From: an uncultured Methanoregula sp.
GTDB lineage: Archaea > Halobacteriota > Methanomicrobia > Methanomicrobiales > Methanospirillaceae
NCBI RefSeq assembly: GCF_963662735.1
Contig: NZ_OY759744.1
Location: 1,654,153-1,718,152 of the forward strand
Direction of reading: 5' to 3'
DNA length: 64,000 nucleotides
Every line of letters begins with the position of its first letter. Position 1 is the stretch's first letter. Below, in pieces: positions 8,340 through 16,563 of this stretch. A program made the translations under genes and the position numbers. A model generated the notes under the pieces. That model saw only the letters and a program-made list of their open reading frames with translations. It was not told where the DNA came from and made no database searches.

Positions 8340-10469
8340 ATGAAAGGGCTGTCGTTCCGCCTGCCGGCCTGCAGCGTTCTTGTAAAAATCCTGCTGGTAT
8401 TTCTTGTCCTTTCGGTCCTGTCACTCCTTGTTTGCGGTCTTGTGGCGTATGTCACGATCAGCAATGTAGGGTTCTCCGCAGAAAAGGACAGCATCTCTCT
8501 TGGAAACAAGGCAGTCGATGCTGCTACCGGCGCCCTGAAGGATGCTGCTGAAAAAAACCTGGTCCAGCTGGCTTCCGATCAAGCGGATCTTACCAATGTC
8601 CTTTTTGAGGACACGATCACCGAGATGGAGATCCTTGCCACACAGGCCGAAACGGCAGGATACAATTCTCCGATCGCCCCCCTCACCCGACCCTACGCCC
8701 GGGAGAATCCCCCGGCTGATCCCGCGGACGCGACCGTCATCTTTCTTGCACCCGGTTCCCGTGCCACAAAAGATTCCGAGGAGTACCGTACCGTTGCCGG
8801 CATGAGCGATCTTCTCCGGGGCGTGTATTATGCCGATGGCAACCTCACGAGCGTTTACGTTGTTACTGATTCCGGGATTGTTGTGATGTATCCCTGGCGG
8901 AGTTTTGAAAACGGTACTATAGATCCCCGGAACCGTGACTGGTTTACCGGTGCAGAAAAGGCAGGGGATGTCTACTGGTCTGAACCGTACAGGGATTCTG
9001 CAACGAATGATATCGTGGTGACATCTTCAAAAGCAGTCCGGACCCGGTTTGGTACCTGGGTTGTCGGGAGCGATGTTACGGTCGGTGATATCAATTCGGC
9101 CTTCCTCAACCAGGCACTTGACGGACGGGGCTATGCAGTACTCATGGATAACAAGGGCACAATTATCAGCCGCCCCAATCTCTCCTCGGGAGAAACCATG
9201 GGTGCGGGAACGTACGTTCCGGAAAATGTATTCCGGGGCGATAATCCTGCCCTTGCAGTAATCAGCAGGAACATGACTGCTGGCAAAAAAGGCCTTGAAA
9301 CGACAAATTTCAACAATGTCGAGACATATGTTGCCTATGCCCCGGTCAGATCCCTGAACTGGAGTTTTGCTGTTTCCATGCCTGTAGATGAGATCACGGC
9401 ACCAATACAACCCACCCGGGATATGATCGTTGCGGCAACCATTCTCACTGGTGCCCGGATCGATGAGCAGACAGACCGCGTACGGGATATCTTTACCGTA
9501 CTCGTCCTGGCCCTCATCATTGTTGTCGCCATCCTTTCTGTTTACCTGGCACGGATCATAACCCGTCCCGTGGAAGCTCTTAAGAAAGGTACACTGGCTA
9601 TCGGCCATGGGGATCTGGATTACCGGGTCCGGCTGGAAACCCGCGACGAGTTCGAGGACCTTGCCCACTCATTCAACCAGATGGCCGGTGATCTCAGGAA
9701 AAATATTGACGAACTCCGGCGTACGACCGCAGAGAAAGAGCGGTATACAAAAGAGCTCGAGATTGCAAAGGAGATCCAGGAGAGTTTCCTTCCCGAGTTC
9801 ATCCCGGAGATCCCCGGTTACGATATCGCTGCCACAACCATCCCCGCCATGGAGATCGGGGGTGACCTGTATGATTTCCTCCCTCTCAAAGGCGGGCACT
9901 GGGGTTTCCTGATCGCCGATGTGTCCGGGAAGAGTGTGAGTGCTGCCCTGTATATGGCGCTGTCCCGGACACTCTTCCACGCGAGCGGAAGCGAACATCA
10001 GCACCCAAGCGCGACCGTCCAGTGGGTGAACCGGATGCTCTTTGATGACGGGCGATCGGGTATGTTCATCACGGTCTTTTACGGGGTGCTCGATCCGGAA
10101 AAAAAGACATTTGCCTATGTCAACGCGGGGCACAATCCTCCGATCCTCGTGAAGAAGAACGGGGAGAAGGCCCGCTACCTGGAAGGCCGGGATATCGCAC
10201 TGGGTGTGCTTCCGGAAGTGAAAGCCGCCTCGCATGCCCTTCTCCTGGAACCGGGCGATCTCCTCGTCTTGTATACGGACGGGATAACGGAGGCGTTCAA
10301 CGAGGTGAATGTGGATTTCAGTGAAGAACGCCTGGTTGCCTACCTGGAGAAGAACCGGTCTCTCCCGGCCCGGGAAATTCTCGCAGGTCTTTTAGCCGAG
10401 ATCCAGGAATTCCGGGGTAATGCCCCCCAGTCAGATGATATTACCCTGCTCGTGATCCGGGTGGAGTGA
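8340..10469 (+). CDS. Cache-HAMP-PP2C (SpoIIE/RsbU-type) protein phosphatase
   Basis: A 709-aa membrane-anchored serine phosphatase. The first transmembrane helix is at about 14-40. An extracellular double-Cache sensor spans about 45-370 ('DPRNRDWFTGA', 'GYAVLMDNKGTIISRP' and 'NWSFAVSMP' are typical Cache strands). A second helix is at about 382-404, followed by HAMP ('RIITRPVEALKKGTLAIG') to about 460. The phosphatase domain covers 470-709 and carries the metal-binding Asp motifs 'GGDLYDFLPL', 'IADVSGKSVSAAL' and 'SDDITLLVI'. Such enzymes dephosphorylate STAS anti-anti-sigma-type proteins. No STAS gene is adjacent, but two lie at 49491 and 51793. It probably converts an extracellular small-molecule signal into partner switching. 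A second phosphatase with the same catalytic domain is at 49980. Confidence 0.88.
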   Translation: MKGLSFRLPACSVLVKILLVFLVLSVLSLLVCGLVAYVTISNVGFSAEKDSISLGNKAVDAATGALKDAAEKNLVQLASDQADLTNVLFEDTITEMEILATQAETAGYNSPIAPLTRPYARENPPADPADATVIFLAPGSRATKDSEEYRTVAGMSDLLRGVYYADGNLTSVYVVTDSGIVVMYPWRSFENGTIDPRNRDWFTGAEKAGDVYWSEPYRDSATNDIVVTSSKAVRTRFGTWVVGSDVTVGDINSAFLNQALDGRGYAVLMDNKGTIISRPNLSSGETMGAGTYVPENVFRGDNPALAVISRNMTAGKKGLETTNFNNVETYVAYAPVRSLNWSFAVSMPVDEITAPIQPTRDMIVAATILTGARIDEQTDRVRDIFTVLVLALIIVVAILSVYLARIITRPVEALKKGTLAIGHGDLDYRVRLETRDEFEDLAHSFNQMAGDLRKNIDELRRTTAEKERYTKELEIAKEIQESFLPEFIPEIPGYDIAATTIPAMEIGGDLYDFLPLKGGHWGFLIADVSGKSVSAALYMALSRTLFHASGSEHQHPSATVQWVNRMLFDDGRSGMFITVFYGVLDPEKKTFAYVNAGHNPPILVKKNGEKARYLEGRDIALGVLPEVKAASHALLLEPGDLLVLYTDGITEAFNEVNVDFSEERLVAYLEKNRSLPAREILAGLLAEIQEFRGNAPQSDDITLLVIRVE

Positions 10470-10537
10470 TACGAAGGACCTGGCCCGGAAATTGCACACC
10501 CGGGTCCGGAAATGTTCCGGAAAATACGTGAAAATCT

Positions 10538-11101
10538 TCAGGGTATTCCCTTATCGCCCCGCTTGATTGGGTCGCGGGTGATGTTCAGGGTAGTGACATC
10601 CATGCTCGGCCGGGCCTCATGCCGGATCCCTGCGATGCCGGCGGCCTGTTCGTCAAGGTTCGTTATGAGCAGTTCCAGTTCTGAAATGTCATGATCCTTT
10701 TTCAGTTCACTGAGTAATACACCAATAACTGACCGTTCTTTCGGCTGTCTGACTGCCGGATCGCCAAGGTACGCATAGCAGAGTGCAGCCTGGTAGGCCT
10801 GGGTAAGAGTCACCAGTTCATCCAGGAGGGCTTTACGGTAACCCGGCCCGGATTCCTGCCCGAATGCTTCAAGCCAACGGGTGATCCGGACATATTCCTG
10901 CCACATTTCAGAGGGAATTTCCGCACCCTCTTCCACGAGGGTATCGAGAAGTGCGAGGGTGCGGGCTTTCTCGTAGCTGGGAACGTACGCCGAAAACGCC
11001 CCGGAATATTCAGGATCAGAAAAATGCGCCCGGGCATTCCCGACCGCGGATGCGAATTCCTGCAATCGGTGCCGTAGAGAGTCGATCGGTGTCGGGTCCA
11101 T
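10538..11101 (-). CDS. hypothetical helical protein
   Basis: A 187-aa soluble protein predicted mostly helical, with no recognised domain. It has a conserved-looking central region ('WLEAFGQESGPGYRKALLDELVTLTQAYQAALCYAYLGDP') and a charged C-terminus. I chose ATG at 11101; an in-frame GTG at 11119 is the longer alternative, and neither has a clear ribosome-binding site. It lies convergent with the phosphatase gene (gap 68 nt) and divergent from the CDF transporter gene. Function unknown. Confidence 0.6.
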   Translation of the reverse strand: MDPTPIDSLRHRLQEFASAVGNARAHFSDPEYSGAFSAYVPSYEKARTLALLDTLVEEGAEIPSEMWQEYVRITRWLEAFGQESGPGYRKALLDELVTLTQAYQAALCYAYLGDPAVRQPKERSVIGVLLSELKKDHDISELELLITNLDEQAAGIAGIRHEARPSMDVTTLNITRDPIKRGDKGIP

Positions 11102-11316
11102 GGGAATGCCTGTTGTCACTTCGAATTGCGGGGGAGGGATTGCTCTAAAGAACCAATGAGAAATGTGTCTTTTGTATTGCCCGTTTTGCTTAAAAAAAGT
11201 TTCCAGAAACCCCGTAGTTTTTTTTCTGTCGGATCTTTACCCCAAACCGTCCGTTCATCCAAACTCAAACCCACGGATCTTTTTATCCGGAAAAACCATG
11301 ATTGATGCATAATATC

Positions 11317-12276
11317 ATGTCTCACGAAGTCACCGACAATAGTGCCGCGGAAGGATCGTACTCCTCCAAGCAGCGGACGGTTCTTACCAGCCTTGTTGTT
11401 GATTTCGTTCTCTGGCTCCCCGATATTGCTGCGGCCATCCTCTCCGGTTCGATCGTCCTGTTTGCCGATGCCGTGAAATGCGCAAACGAGATCCTTGCAA
11501 CCTTCTTTGCCTATCTCACGATCCGGAAGATGGCGAAAGGTGGCGCCGGGGTATACGATTACGGCATGGGAAAATTCGAGACGGTCACCTCTGTTATCAC
11601 GGGTGGGGTGATGTTCATCTCGCTCGCTCTTGTCTTCCTCGTGGCTATCTATCGGATCGCCGTACCTGCGGAGATTGTCCATGAGGGGGCATACCTGGGT
11701 ATTTTCCTGATGGTTGTCGGCGTCTGTACGAATTCCTGGCTCTGGCACAAGAACCTCCGGCTGTACCGGAAGGAACCGTCCCCAATCATGGATTCGCAAT
11801 GGCGCCTTTTCAGAACCAAGGCGTTCTCGGATTTTGTTGTTCTGCTCTCCCTTATTGCAACCATCGGACTCTCTCATTATGGCTGGTCGCTCTATATCGA
11901 CCCCCTGGCATCCTTCGTTATTGCCGGGTTCCTGCTCTTCTCCGGCTACCGGGTCATCACTACCTCGCTCCCCGATCTCCTCGACAAAACACTTGATGAA
12001 GAGCTCCAGATGGTGATTGTCCGGCACCTGGCGGATTTTTTCCATGATTACTCTGCACTCCACGGTGTCCGTTCCCGCCGCTCCGGCAACAACGTATACA
12101 TCGAGATCTTCCTCGAATTTGATGGTGAACATCGAATGAGTGAAGTTCAGGATAACATCAACCGGATCAAACAGTCGCTTGAGGCAACGATTCCCCGGAG
12201 TCATGTGAGTATTGTTCCCACCACTGCGCCCGTGAACTCCGACGGATCACCGGATGATAAGGCAAAAAAGGCATGA
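11317..12276 (+). CDS. cation diffusion facilitator family transporter with altered metal site
   Basis: A 319-aa CDF protein with six hydrophobic helices in residues 20-220 and a cytoplasmic C-terminal domain (about 225-300, 'HGVRSRRSGNNVYIEIFLEFDG'). CDF transporters use an ion gradient to move Zn, Mn, Fe or other divalent metals out of the cytoplasm. Helix 2 reads 'GSIVLFADAVKCANE' and helix 5 'RTKAFSDF'. By alignment with the YiiP/CzcD pattern (D-x3-D and H-x3-D) the site residues would be Asp51, Cys55, Lys168 and Asp172. Replacement of the His by Lys and of an Asp by Cys is unusual and argues against ordinary zinc transport. The start at 11317 lies about 34 nt after a TATA-like CTTTTTATCC; TTG/ATG at 11302/11305 are alternatives. 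Confidence 0.8.
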   Translation: MSHEVTDNSAAEGSYSSKQRTVLTSLVVDFVLWLPDIAAAILSGSIVLFADAVKCANEILATFFAYLTIRKMAKGGAGVYDYGMGKFETVTSVITGGVMFISLALVFLVAIYRIAVPAEIVHEGAYLGIFLMVVGVCTNSWLWHKNLRLYRKEPSPIMDSQWRLFRTKAFSDFVVLLSLIATIGLSHYGWSLYIDPLASFVIAGFLLFSGYRVITTSLPDLLDKTLDEELQMVIVRHLADFFHDYSALHGVRSRRSGNNVYIEIFLEFDGEHRMSEVQDNINRIKQSLEATIPRSHVSIVPTTAPVNSDGSPDDKAKKA

Positions 12277-12408
12277 GACTGGTTTATCGTATCATTTTTA
12301 CCGGTTTTTCCCGCAGATTTTAAAGAATCGAACGGTCTGCGATACAAAACCGTATGTTTTTCTGTTCCGGCCCCCACATTCCGGAACAAATACCTCAGGA
12401 TTCTTTCC

Positions 12409-13206
12409 ATGAAGACCATTCTTTATTATTTTACCGGCACCGGAAACTCGCTTGCTGCAGCACGGGGTCTCGCCCGTGGTATTGAGAACTGCGAACTGGT
12501 GTCTATAGCCTCAGTCGGGGAAAATATCCCGGAGATTGTCCCGGCCGCAGACCGGGTCGGCATTGTGTGCCCGGTCTATTTCTCCGGACTTCCTGTTATG
12601 GTCGCATCGTTTGCCTCCCGTCTCAACATTTCCCGTTCCGGCTACACGTTTGCTGTGGTTACCATGGGTGGCTCTGGTGGCATTCCGACCCTCCGGCAGC
12701 TCGACAGTATCCTTGCGAAACAGCCCGGGCAGGGGCTTGATGCCGGGTTCACTGTGAAGATGCCAGGCAATTATATCCTGTTGTACGAATCCCCGACAGG
12801 ACCGAAGCGGGAAAAGATCCTTGCAGCTGCAGATCAGAAAATTGCAGAAATAACTTCGGCTGTTGATATGGGTCTCGCTGTACGAATTCCCTTCTCACTG
12901 ACCGGCGAACTCATCCACCGCCTCTTCTATCCACGGTTCGCCCGCCATGTCCATGAAGATGACCGTAATTTCTCGGTCACGGAAAAATGCACATCATGCG
13001 GAACCTGCGCCGCCGTGTGTCCTGCTCGTAATATCGAGATCCAGGATGGGCGACCATCATGGCTGCATCACTGCGAGCTCTGCTGTGCCTGCATCCACAT
13101 CTGTCCCACGCGGGCAATCGGGGCCGGGCAAAGCACTGCAAAGCGGGAACGATACCGGAACCCTTCGGTTAGTATCGCTGACCTGAAAAAACAGCCCGGG
13201 GAATAA
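12409..13206 (+). CDS. EFR1 family flavodoxin-ferredoxin fusion protein
   Basis: A 265-aa cytoplasmic electron carrier. The N-terminal flavodoxin-like domain (about 1-165) opens with 'ILYYFTGTGNSLAAA', an FMN-phosphate loop. The C-terminal part has two 4Fe-4S motifs: 'CTSCGTCAAVCPA' (about 192-204) and 'CELCCACIHICPT' (about 221-233). This is the usual EFR1 layout and length, found widely in methanogens and clostridia. It is expected to move low-potential electrons, but no partner enzyme is adjacent, so the pathway is unknown. The gene stands alone, convergent with the agmatine-pathway gene (gap 21 nt). Confidence 0.88.
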   Translation: MKTILYYFTGTGNSLAAARGLARGIENCELVSIASVGENIPEIVPAADRVGIVCPVYFSGLPVMVASFASRLNISRSGYTFAVVTMGGSGGIPTLRQLDSILAKQPGQGLDAGFTVKMPGNYILLYESPTGPKREKILAAADQKIAEITSAVDMGLAVRIPFSLTGELIHRLFYPRFARHVHEDDRNFSVTEKCTSCGTCAAVCPARNIEIQDGRPSWLHHCELCCACIHICPTRAIGAGQSTAKRERYRNPSVSIADLKKQPGE

Positions 13207-13227
13207 TTTTTCCCTGATTGCATTCCG

Positions 13228-15150
13228 TTATATTTCGGGCTGCTGCTGTGTACCGCAATGGAATGAGCCGAACCCTTCAACCATGGCCCGGGCATTAATC
13301 CCCACAACCTTCCTTCCGGGAAAGAGTTCCTGCAGGATCCTGATCGCCTCTGCATCAGCCGGGTCGCCAAATATCGGGACAATGACCGTGGTATTGCCGA
13401 TGTAAAAATTCGTATAACTCGCCGGGTACCGTTCATCCCCGTCTGCAATCTTTTTCGGCATGGGCAGCTTTACAACGGTAAGCGGTTGCCCTTCCTGATC
13501 ACACGACTGGCGGAGAATTTCGTAATTCTCATGGAGGGCAGCGTAATTTTCATCGGTACTATCCGTTTCGTACGCGCAGACTACCGTCGAAGGGCCGACG
13601 AACCGGGCAATATCATCGATGTGGCCATCGGTATCGTCCCCCTCGACCCCTTTATTGAGCCAGATCACCTGTTCGACACCGAGCCAGGCCTTTAGCTTCT
13701 CCTCTATTTCATCGGCAGATAGTGAGGGGTTGCGGTTGGGATTGAGGAGGCAGGCCCTGGTGGTCAGGACCGTTCCCCTGCCGTTCACATCGATTGAGCC
13801 GCCTTCAAGAATGATCCCCGGCTCGAACATGGACAGGTTGAGACGGCGGTTCATCATGAAGGGAACTTTCCCGTCCCGGATCTGGTTCTCGTATTTCTCT
13901 CCCCAGGCATTGAAATTCCAGCGGACAAGTGCCAGTTTCCGAAGTGCCCGGTTGACCACAAACGTGGGGCCGTAATCCCGGATCCAGACATCGGTATATT
14001 CGTTGGTATGGAGGGTGATCCGCAAAAGATCAACACCCATCTCCCGCAGGCGGGATCTTACTTTCCGGTGGACGATGGCGGTCGGGACAAACAGTTCAAC
14101 TCTTTCGGACTGGTGGATCGTTGCTATGAACTCGTAGTATGCCTCTTCCACAAGAGAGAGTTTCGGGAATGTATCCGTGCTGTGAGGCCAGGAGAGCCAG
14201 ACTGCTGCGTGGGGTTCCCATTCGGCAGGCATGTGGAACCCGCGGTTATTCGGGGTATCTCCCTCGCGCAATGCTGGGAATATCCCGCTCTCGCCCGGGA
14301 AGTAAGTGCCTATCCTGCCGTAGGTTTCCGGGCGGCGGTTCCGGAGAAAACCCCACGAATCGCTCACGGCCTTGTTCATCGAGAGATCGATGGTTGCGAG
14401 GAGCGTTTCTTCGGTATCATCTGCTTTTGCAATAACCTTCCCAAAGGCATCGCAGACAAAGGATCCGCCAAAGAACCGGGTCTCCCCTTCCCTGCCAACC
14501 CTGTTGACGGCTGCCACGTGGACACTGTTGGCTATTGCATGGCTGCGCTGGATAAGCTCCCATGCTTCCTGCCAGTTTCCTTCCGCGGGAATGTCCCCGC
14601 CGGGATGTCCGATCGCCGTGGGATAAAAGATGATGTCTGCCCCTTCCAGTGCCACGCACCGGGCAGCCTCCGGGAACCACTGGTCGAAACAGATGAGCAC
14701 GGCGATACGCCCGTACTGCGTGGAATAGACCTGGTACACCTCCCCCGGGTAAAAGTATTCCTTTTCAAAGAATCCGGGATCCTGCGGGATGTGGACTTTA
14801 TGGTAGGGGGTTTTAAAATTCCCATCTGCGTCGATGACTACTGCGGCATTATAGACCCGGCCTTCCGGGGTTTTTTCCAGGACCGGAACGATGATGACCA
14901 CGCCGTGTCTCTTCGCTATGGATGCAAAAATGTCTGTTGATTCACCGGGGATGGTTTCTGCGATCCCTGAGATATCGGTGCCGATGTGCTGGGGGAAATA
15001 CCGGGAGCGGTACAGTTCAGGGAGGCAGATGATCCGGGCACCTGCCGTAACTGCAGCTTCGACCTGCTCCTGTGCTTTTTTCCGGTTCTTTTCCATGTCC
15101 TGGCCAACAGCCATCTGGATAAGACCGATTACGACGGTTCCCGGTTCCAT
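13228..15150 (-). CDS. fused N-carbamoylputrescine amidase-agmatine deiminase
   Basis: A 640-aa two-domain enzyme. Residues 1-285 are a nitrilase-family amidase (AguB type) with the catalytic triad Glu45 ('LPELY'), Lys118 ('KVHIP') and Cys154 ('CFDQWFPE'). Residues about 304-640 are a peptidylarginine deiminase-family agmatine deiminase (AguA type): 'MPAEWEPHAAVWLSWPH', 'IRDYGPTFVV', 'EGDDTDGHIDDIARF' and catalytic Cys632 in 'SFHCGTQQQP'. Together they convert agmatine to N-carbamoylputrescine plus ammonia, then to putrescine, CO2 and ammonia. In most organisms these are two genes. The order in the fusion (second enzyme first) and the intact active sites suggest a working bifunctional putrescine synthase. 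The frame is continuous with no sign of an assembly error. The start is ATG at 15150. Confidence 0.88.
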   Translation of the reverse strand: MEPGTVVIGLIQMAVGQDMEKNRKKAQEQVEAAVTAGARIICLPELYRSRYFPQHIGTDISGIAETIPGESTDIFASIAKRHGVVIIVPVLEKTPEGRVYNAAVVIDADGNFKTPYHKVHIPQDPGFFEKEYFYPGEVYQVYSTQYGRIAVLICFDQWFPEAARCVALEGADIIFYPTAIGHPGGDIPAEGNWQEAWELIQRSHAIANSVHVAAVNRVGREGETRFFGGSFVCDAFGKVIAKADDTEETLLATIDLSMNKAVSDSWGFLRNRRPETYGRIGTYFPGESGIFPALREGDTPNNRGFHMPAEWEPHAAVWLSWPHSTDTFPKLSLVEEAYYEFIATIHQSERVELFVPTAIVHRKVRSRLREMGVDLLRITLHTNEYTDVWIRDYGPTFVVNRALRKLALVRWNFNAWGEKYENQIRDGKVPFMMNRRLNLSMFEPGIILEGGSIDVNGRGTVLTTRACLLNPNRNPSLSADEIEEKLKAWLGVEQVIWLNKGVEGDDTDGHIDDIARFVGPSTVVCAYETDSTDENYAALHENYEILRQSCDQEGQPLTVVKLPMPKKIADGDERYPASYTNFYIGNTTVIVPIFGDPADAEAIRILQELFPGRKVVGINARAMVEGFGSFHCGTQQQPEI

Positions 15151-15386
15151 GTGTTTCGTGGTATACGGTTTTTCTTATTGGGATAAATAGGATATCCATA
15201 TCGTCCGGAATGGCTGGTGGCCGGCATCCATCTTTGGCACAGCTTGTTTGTCAGATGGAACGGCTGCATCAGAACTGCGGGAAATTTTTACGGGTCGAAG
15301 TGCTTCGAGCTTCGATGTATGATGTCCGGGATTATTGCCGACACCAATAATGCATGGATCGATTTCCGGTCCCTGGCACAGTCACT

Positions 15387-15418
15387 TTTATATTACCAAA
15401 TGTCAAAAACAATTGACA
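15387..15418 (+). promoter_or_regulatory. promoter with inverted-repeat operator for DUF2178-XRE pair
   Basis: A TATA-like TTTTATATTACC is followed directly by TGTCAA-(6 nt)-TTGACA (15401-15418), a perfect 6-bp inverted repeat just before the start at 15429. The block closely resembles 16252-16283. Binding by the XRE regulator encoded in this operon is an inference. Confidence 0.5.
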
Positions 15419-15428
15419 AAGGGACTGC

Positions 15429-15890
15429 ATGAAGAAAAATACGTTCTATCTTTTTGTGGGGTGTATCGCTCTTGCCCTTCTGGGAATTTTCTGGTACTCC
15501 GTGGAAGTTCACAATGCCCTGCTGATAGAGGCAGCGTTCGTCATCGGGATAGTGATCGTCTACCTGGCCCGAAAGAAAGTAACCGATCTTATCGAAGATG
15601 AGCGCAGCGCGAAAATTACGGAAAAAGCGGCCCTGCGGACATTCCAGGTTTTCTGGGTTGTGTTCTGCGCCTTTTCTATCGGGGCGGTCATGAACCTGCT
15701 CTACCTCCCCCACTTCCCGCGACCGCGGGTTAGCGGTCCTTCCGGTGATATCCTGGCCTTAGAGATTATGCCCACCAGGATACTGGGGTATTTCCAGCTG
15801 GGGCTCCTGTGCCTGATGATCTTCCTCTATGTTGGCTTCAGGCTGTACTATGCCAGAAAGTACGGGGATTGGGAGACCGATGAAGAATAA
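15429..15890 (+). CDS. DUF2178-like four-helix membrane protein
   Basis: A 153-aa membrane protein with helices at about 5-22, 30-47, 73-93 and 120-140. A charged cytoplasmic segment ('ARKKVTDLIEDERSAKITEKAALRTFQ') lies between the second and third. The 'DERSxKIxEKAAxxTF' signature and helix layout are those of DUF2178 proteins, which archaea and Firmicutes often encode beside a small XRE regulator, as here. The next gene starts 11 nt before this one ends, so translation is probably coupled. Biochemical function is unknown; a role as membrane partner of the regulator is a guess. Confidence 0.75.
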   Translation: MKKNTFYLFVGCIALALLGIFWYSVEVHNALLIEAAFVIGIVIVYLARKKVTDLIEDERSAKITEKAALRTFQVFWVVFCAFSIGAVMNLLYLPHFPRPRVSGPSGDILALEIMPTRILGYFQLGLLCLMIFLYVGFRLYYARKYGDWETDEE

Positions 15891-16098
15891 GATCAAGGTG
15901 TTCCGGGCAATGCACGATCTCACGCAGGAAGATCTCGCGTTAGCTATCGGCGTCACCCGGCAGACCATTCTTGCCATAGAAAAAGGCAAATATGTTCCGT
16001 CCCTGGATCTGGCTTTCAGGATCGCACGCCGCTTCGATGTAAATATTGAAGAAGTCTTCACGTACGAGAGTGAAGTGCGGACTATCGATATCGACTGA
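15880..16098 (+). CDS. small XRE-family helix-turn-helix regulator
   Basis: A 72-aa DNA-binding protein that is almost entirely a Cro/CI-type HTH: 'VFRAMHDLTQEDLALAIGVTRQTILAIEKGKYVPS' with the usual 'PSLDLAFRIARRFDVNIEEVF' tail. This matches the short transcriptional regulators found next to DUF2178 proteins. I chose ATG at 15880, because the family starts with 'MKNKI' right before the first helix and this overlaps the upstream stop by 11 nt. The inverted repeats at 15401-15418 and near 16265-16283 are candidate operators: the first would give autoregulation, the second control of a downstream operon. Confidence 0.85.
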   Translation: MKNKIKVFRAMHDLTQEDLALAIGVTRQTILAIEKGKYVPSLDLAFRIARRFDVNIEEVFTYESEVRTIDID

Positions 16099-16108
16099 CT
16101 TCGCATTC

Positions 16109-16117
16109 TTTTTTTTT
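16109..16117 (+). terminator. poly-T tract after XRE gene
   Basis: Nine T residues 10 nt after the stop at 16098; a likely U-tract terminator of the DUF2178-XRE transcript. Confidence 0.5.
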
Positions 16118-16251
16118 ATCCCGGTCAGGATTCCTTGCTTAGATCAGTGCCATGGTTTGAAGATACATTATTGTTTTCTCCATTCTCGAGTCCTGCCGGA
16201 CTGGTTGTGGAGACGTGATTGTACCTATAAATTACCTGGATAAACACAATG

Positions 16252-16283
16252 TTTATATTACAAAATGTAAAATATACATTACA
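16252..16283 (+). promoter_or_regulatory. second copy of the promoter/operator motif
   Basis: TTTATATTACAAAATGTAA followed by inverted repeats (ATGTA-5 nt-TACAT and TGTAA-8 nt-TTACA). The stretch TTTATATTAC-AAATGT matches 15387-15404 almost base for base. It lies about 300 nt before the COG1361-ABC operon at 16564, which it may drive, leaving a long leader. A short unseen transcript is the alternative. Confidence 0.45.
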
Positions 16284-16563
16284 TGGTGTACTCAGGCTGT
16301 ACTGTTTGCACCGGTATAATGCCTCAGGGATGAACGGCGGGCGAACCCATAAACCATCTCAATAATATCTGCAAAAGTGCGGTAAACTACCAGCAGAACA
16401 ACCATATCTTCCTCCCTAATGTGGGTGAAGAACCTTAGTCCCAATCCCTGACCGTGGCATTTTACCGGCGTTCACATCAACCTGAATAAACCAGATACAG
16501 AATCGTGGATTTTAAGAATACATGGGCACATCTCCCTGAAATGTGGAAGCCCTGGGTGGAATC
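16284..16563 (+). other. long leader or intergenic stretch
   Basis: About 280 bases without an open frame that I can support. If the promoter at 16252 is real this is the 5' leader of the COG1361-ABC operon. I see no strong hairpin or known riboswitch pattern in it. Confidence 0.3.

Noticed and set aside
11116-12204. 362-aa minus-strand frame
   Set aside because: Antisense to the CDF transporter, whose translation has clear helices and family pattern; this one does not.
14008-14940. 310-aa plus-strand frame
   Set aside because: Antisense to the fused amidase-deiminase gene, which shows all catalytic residues.
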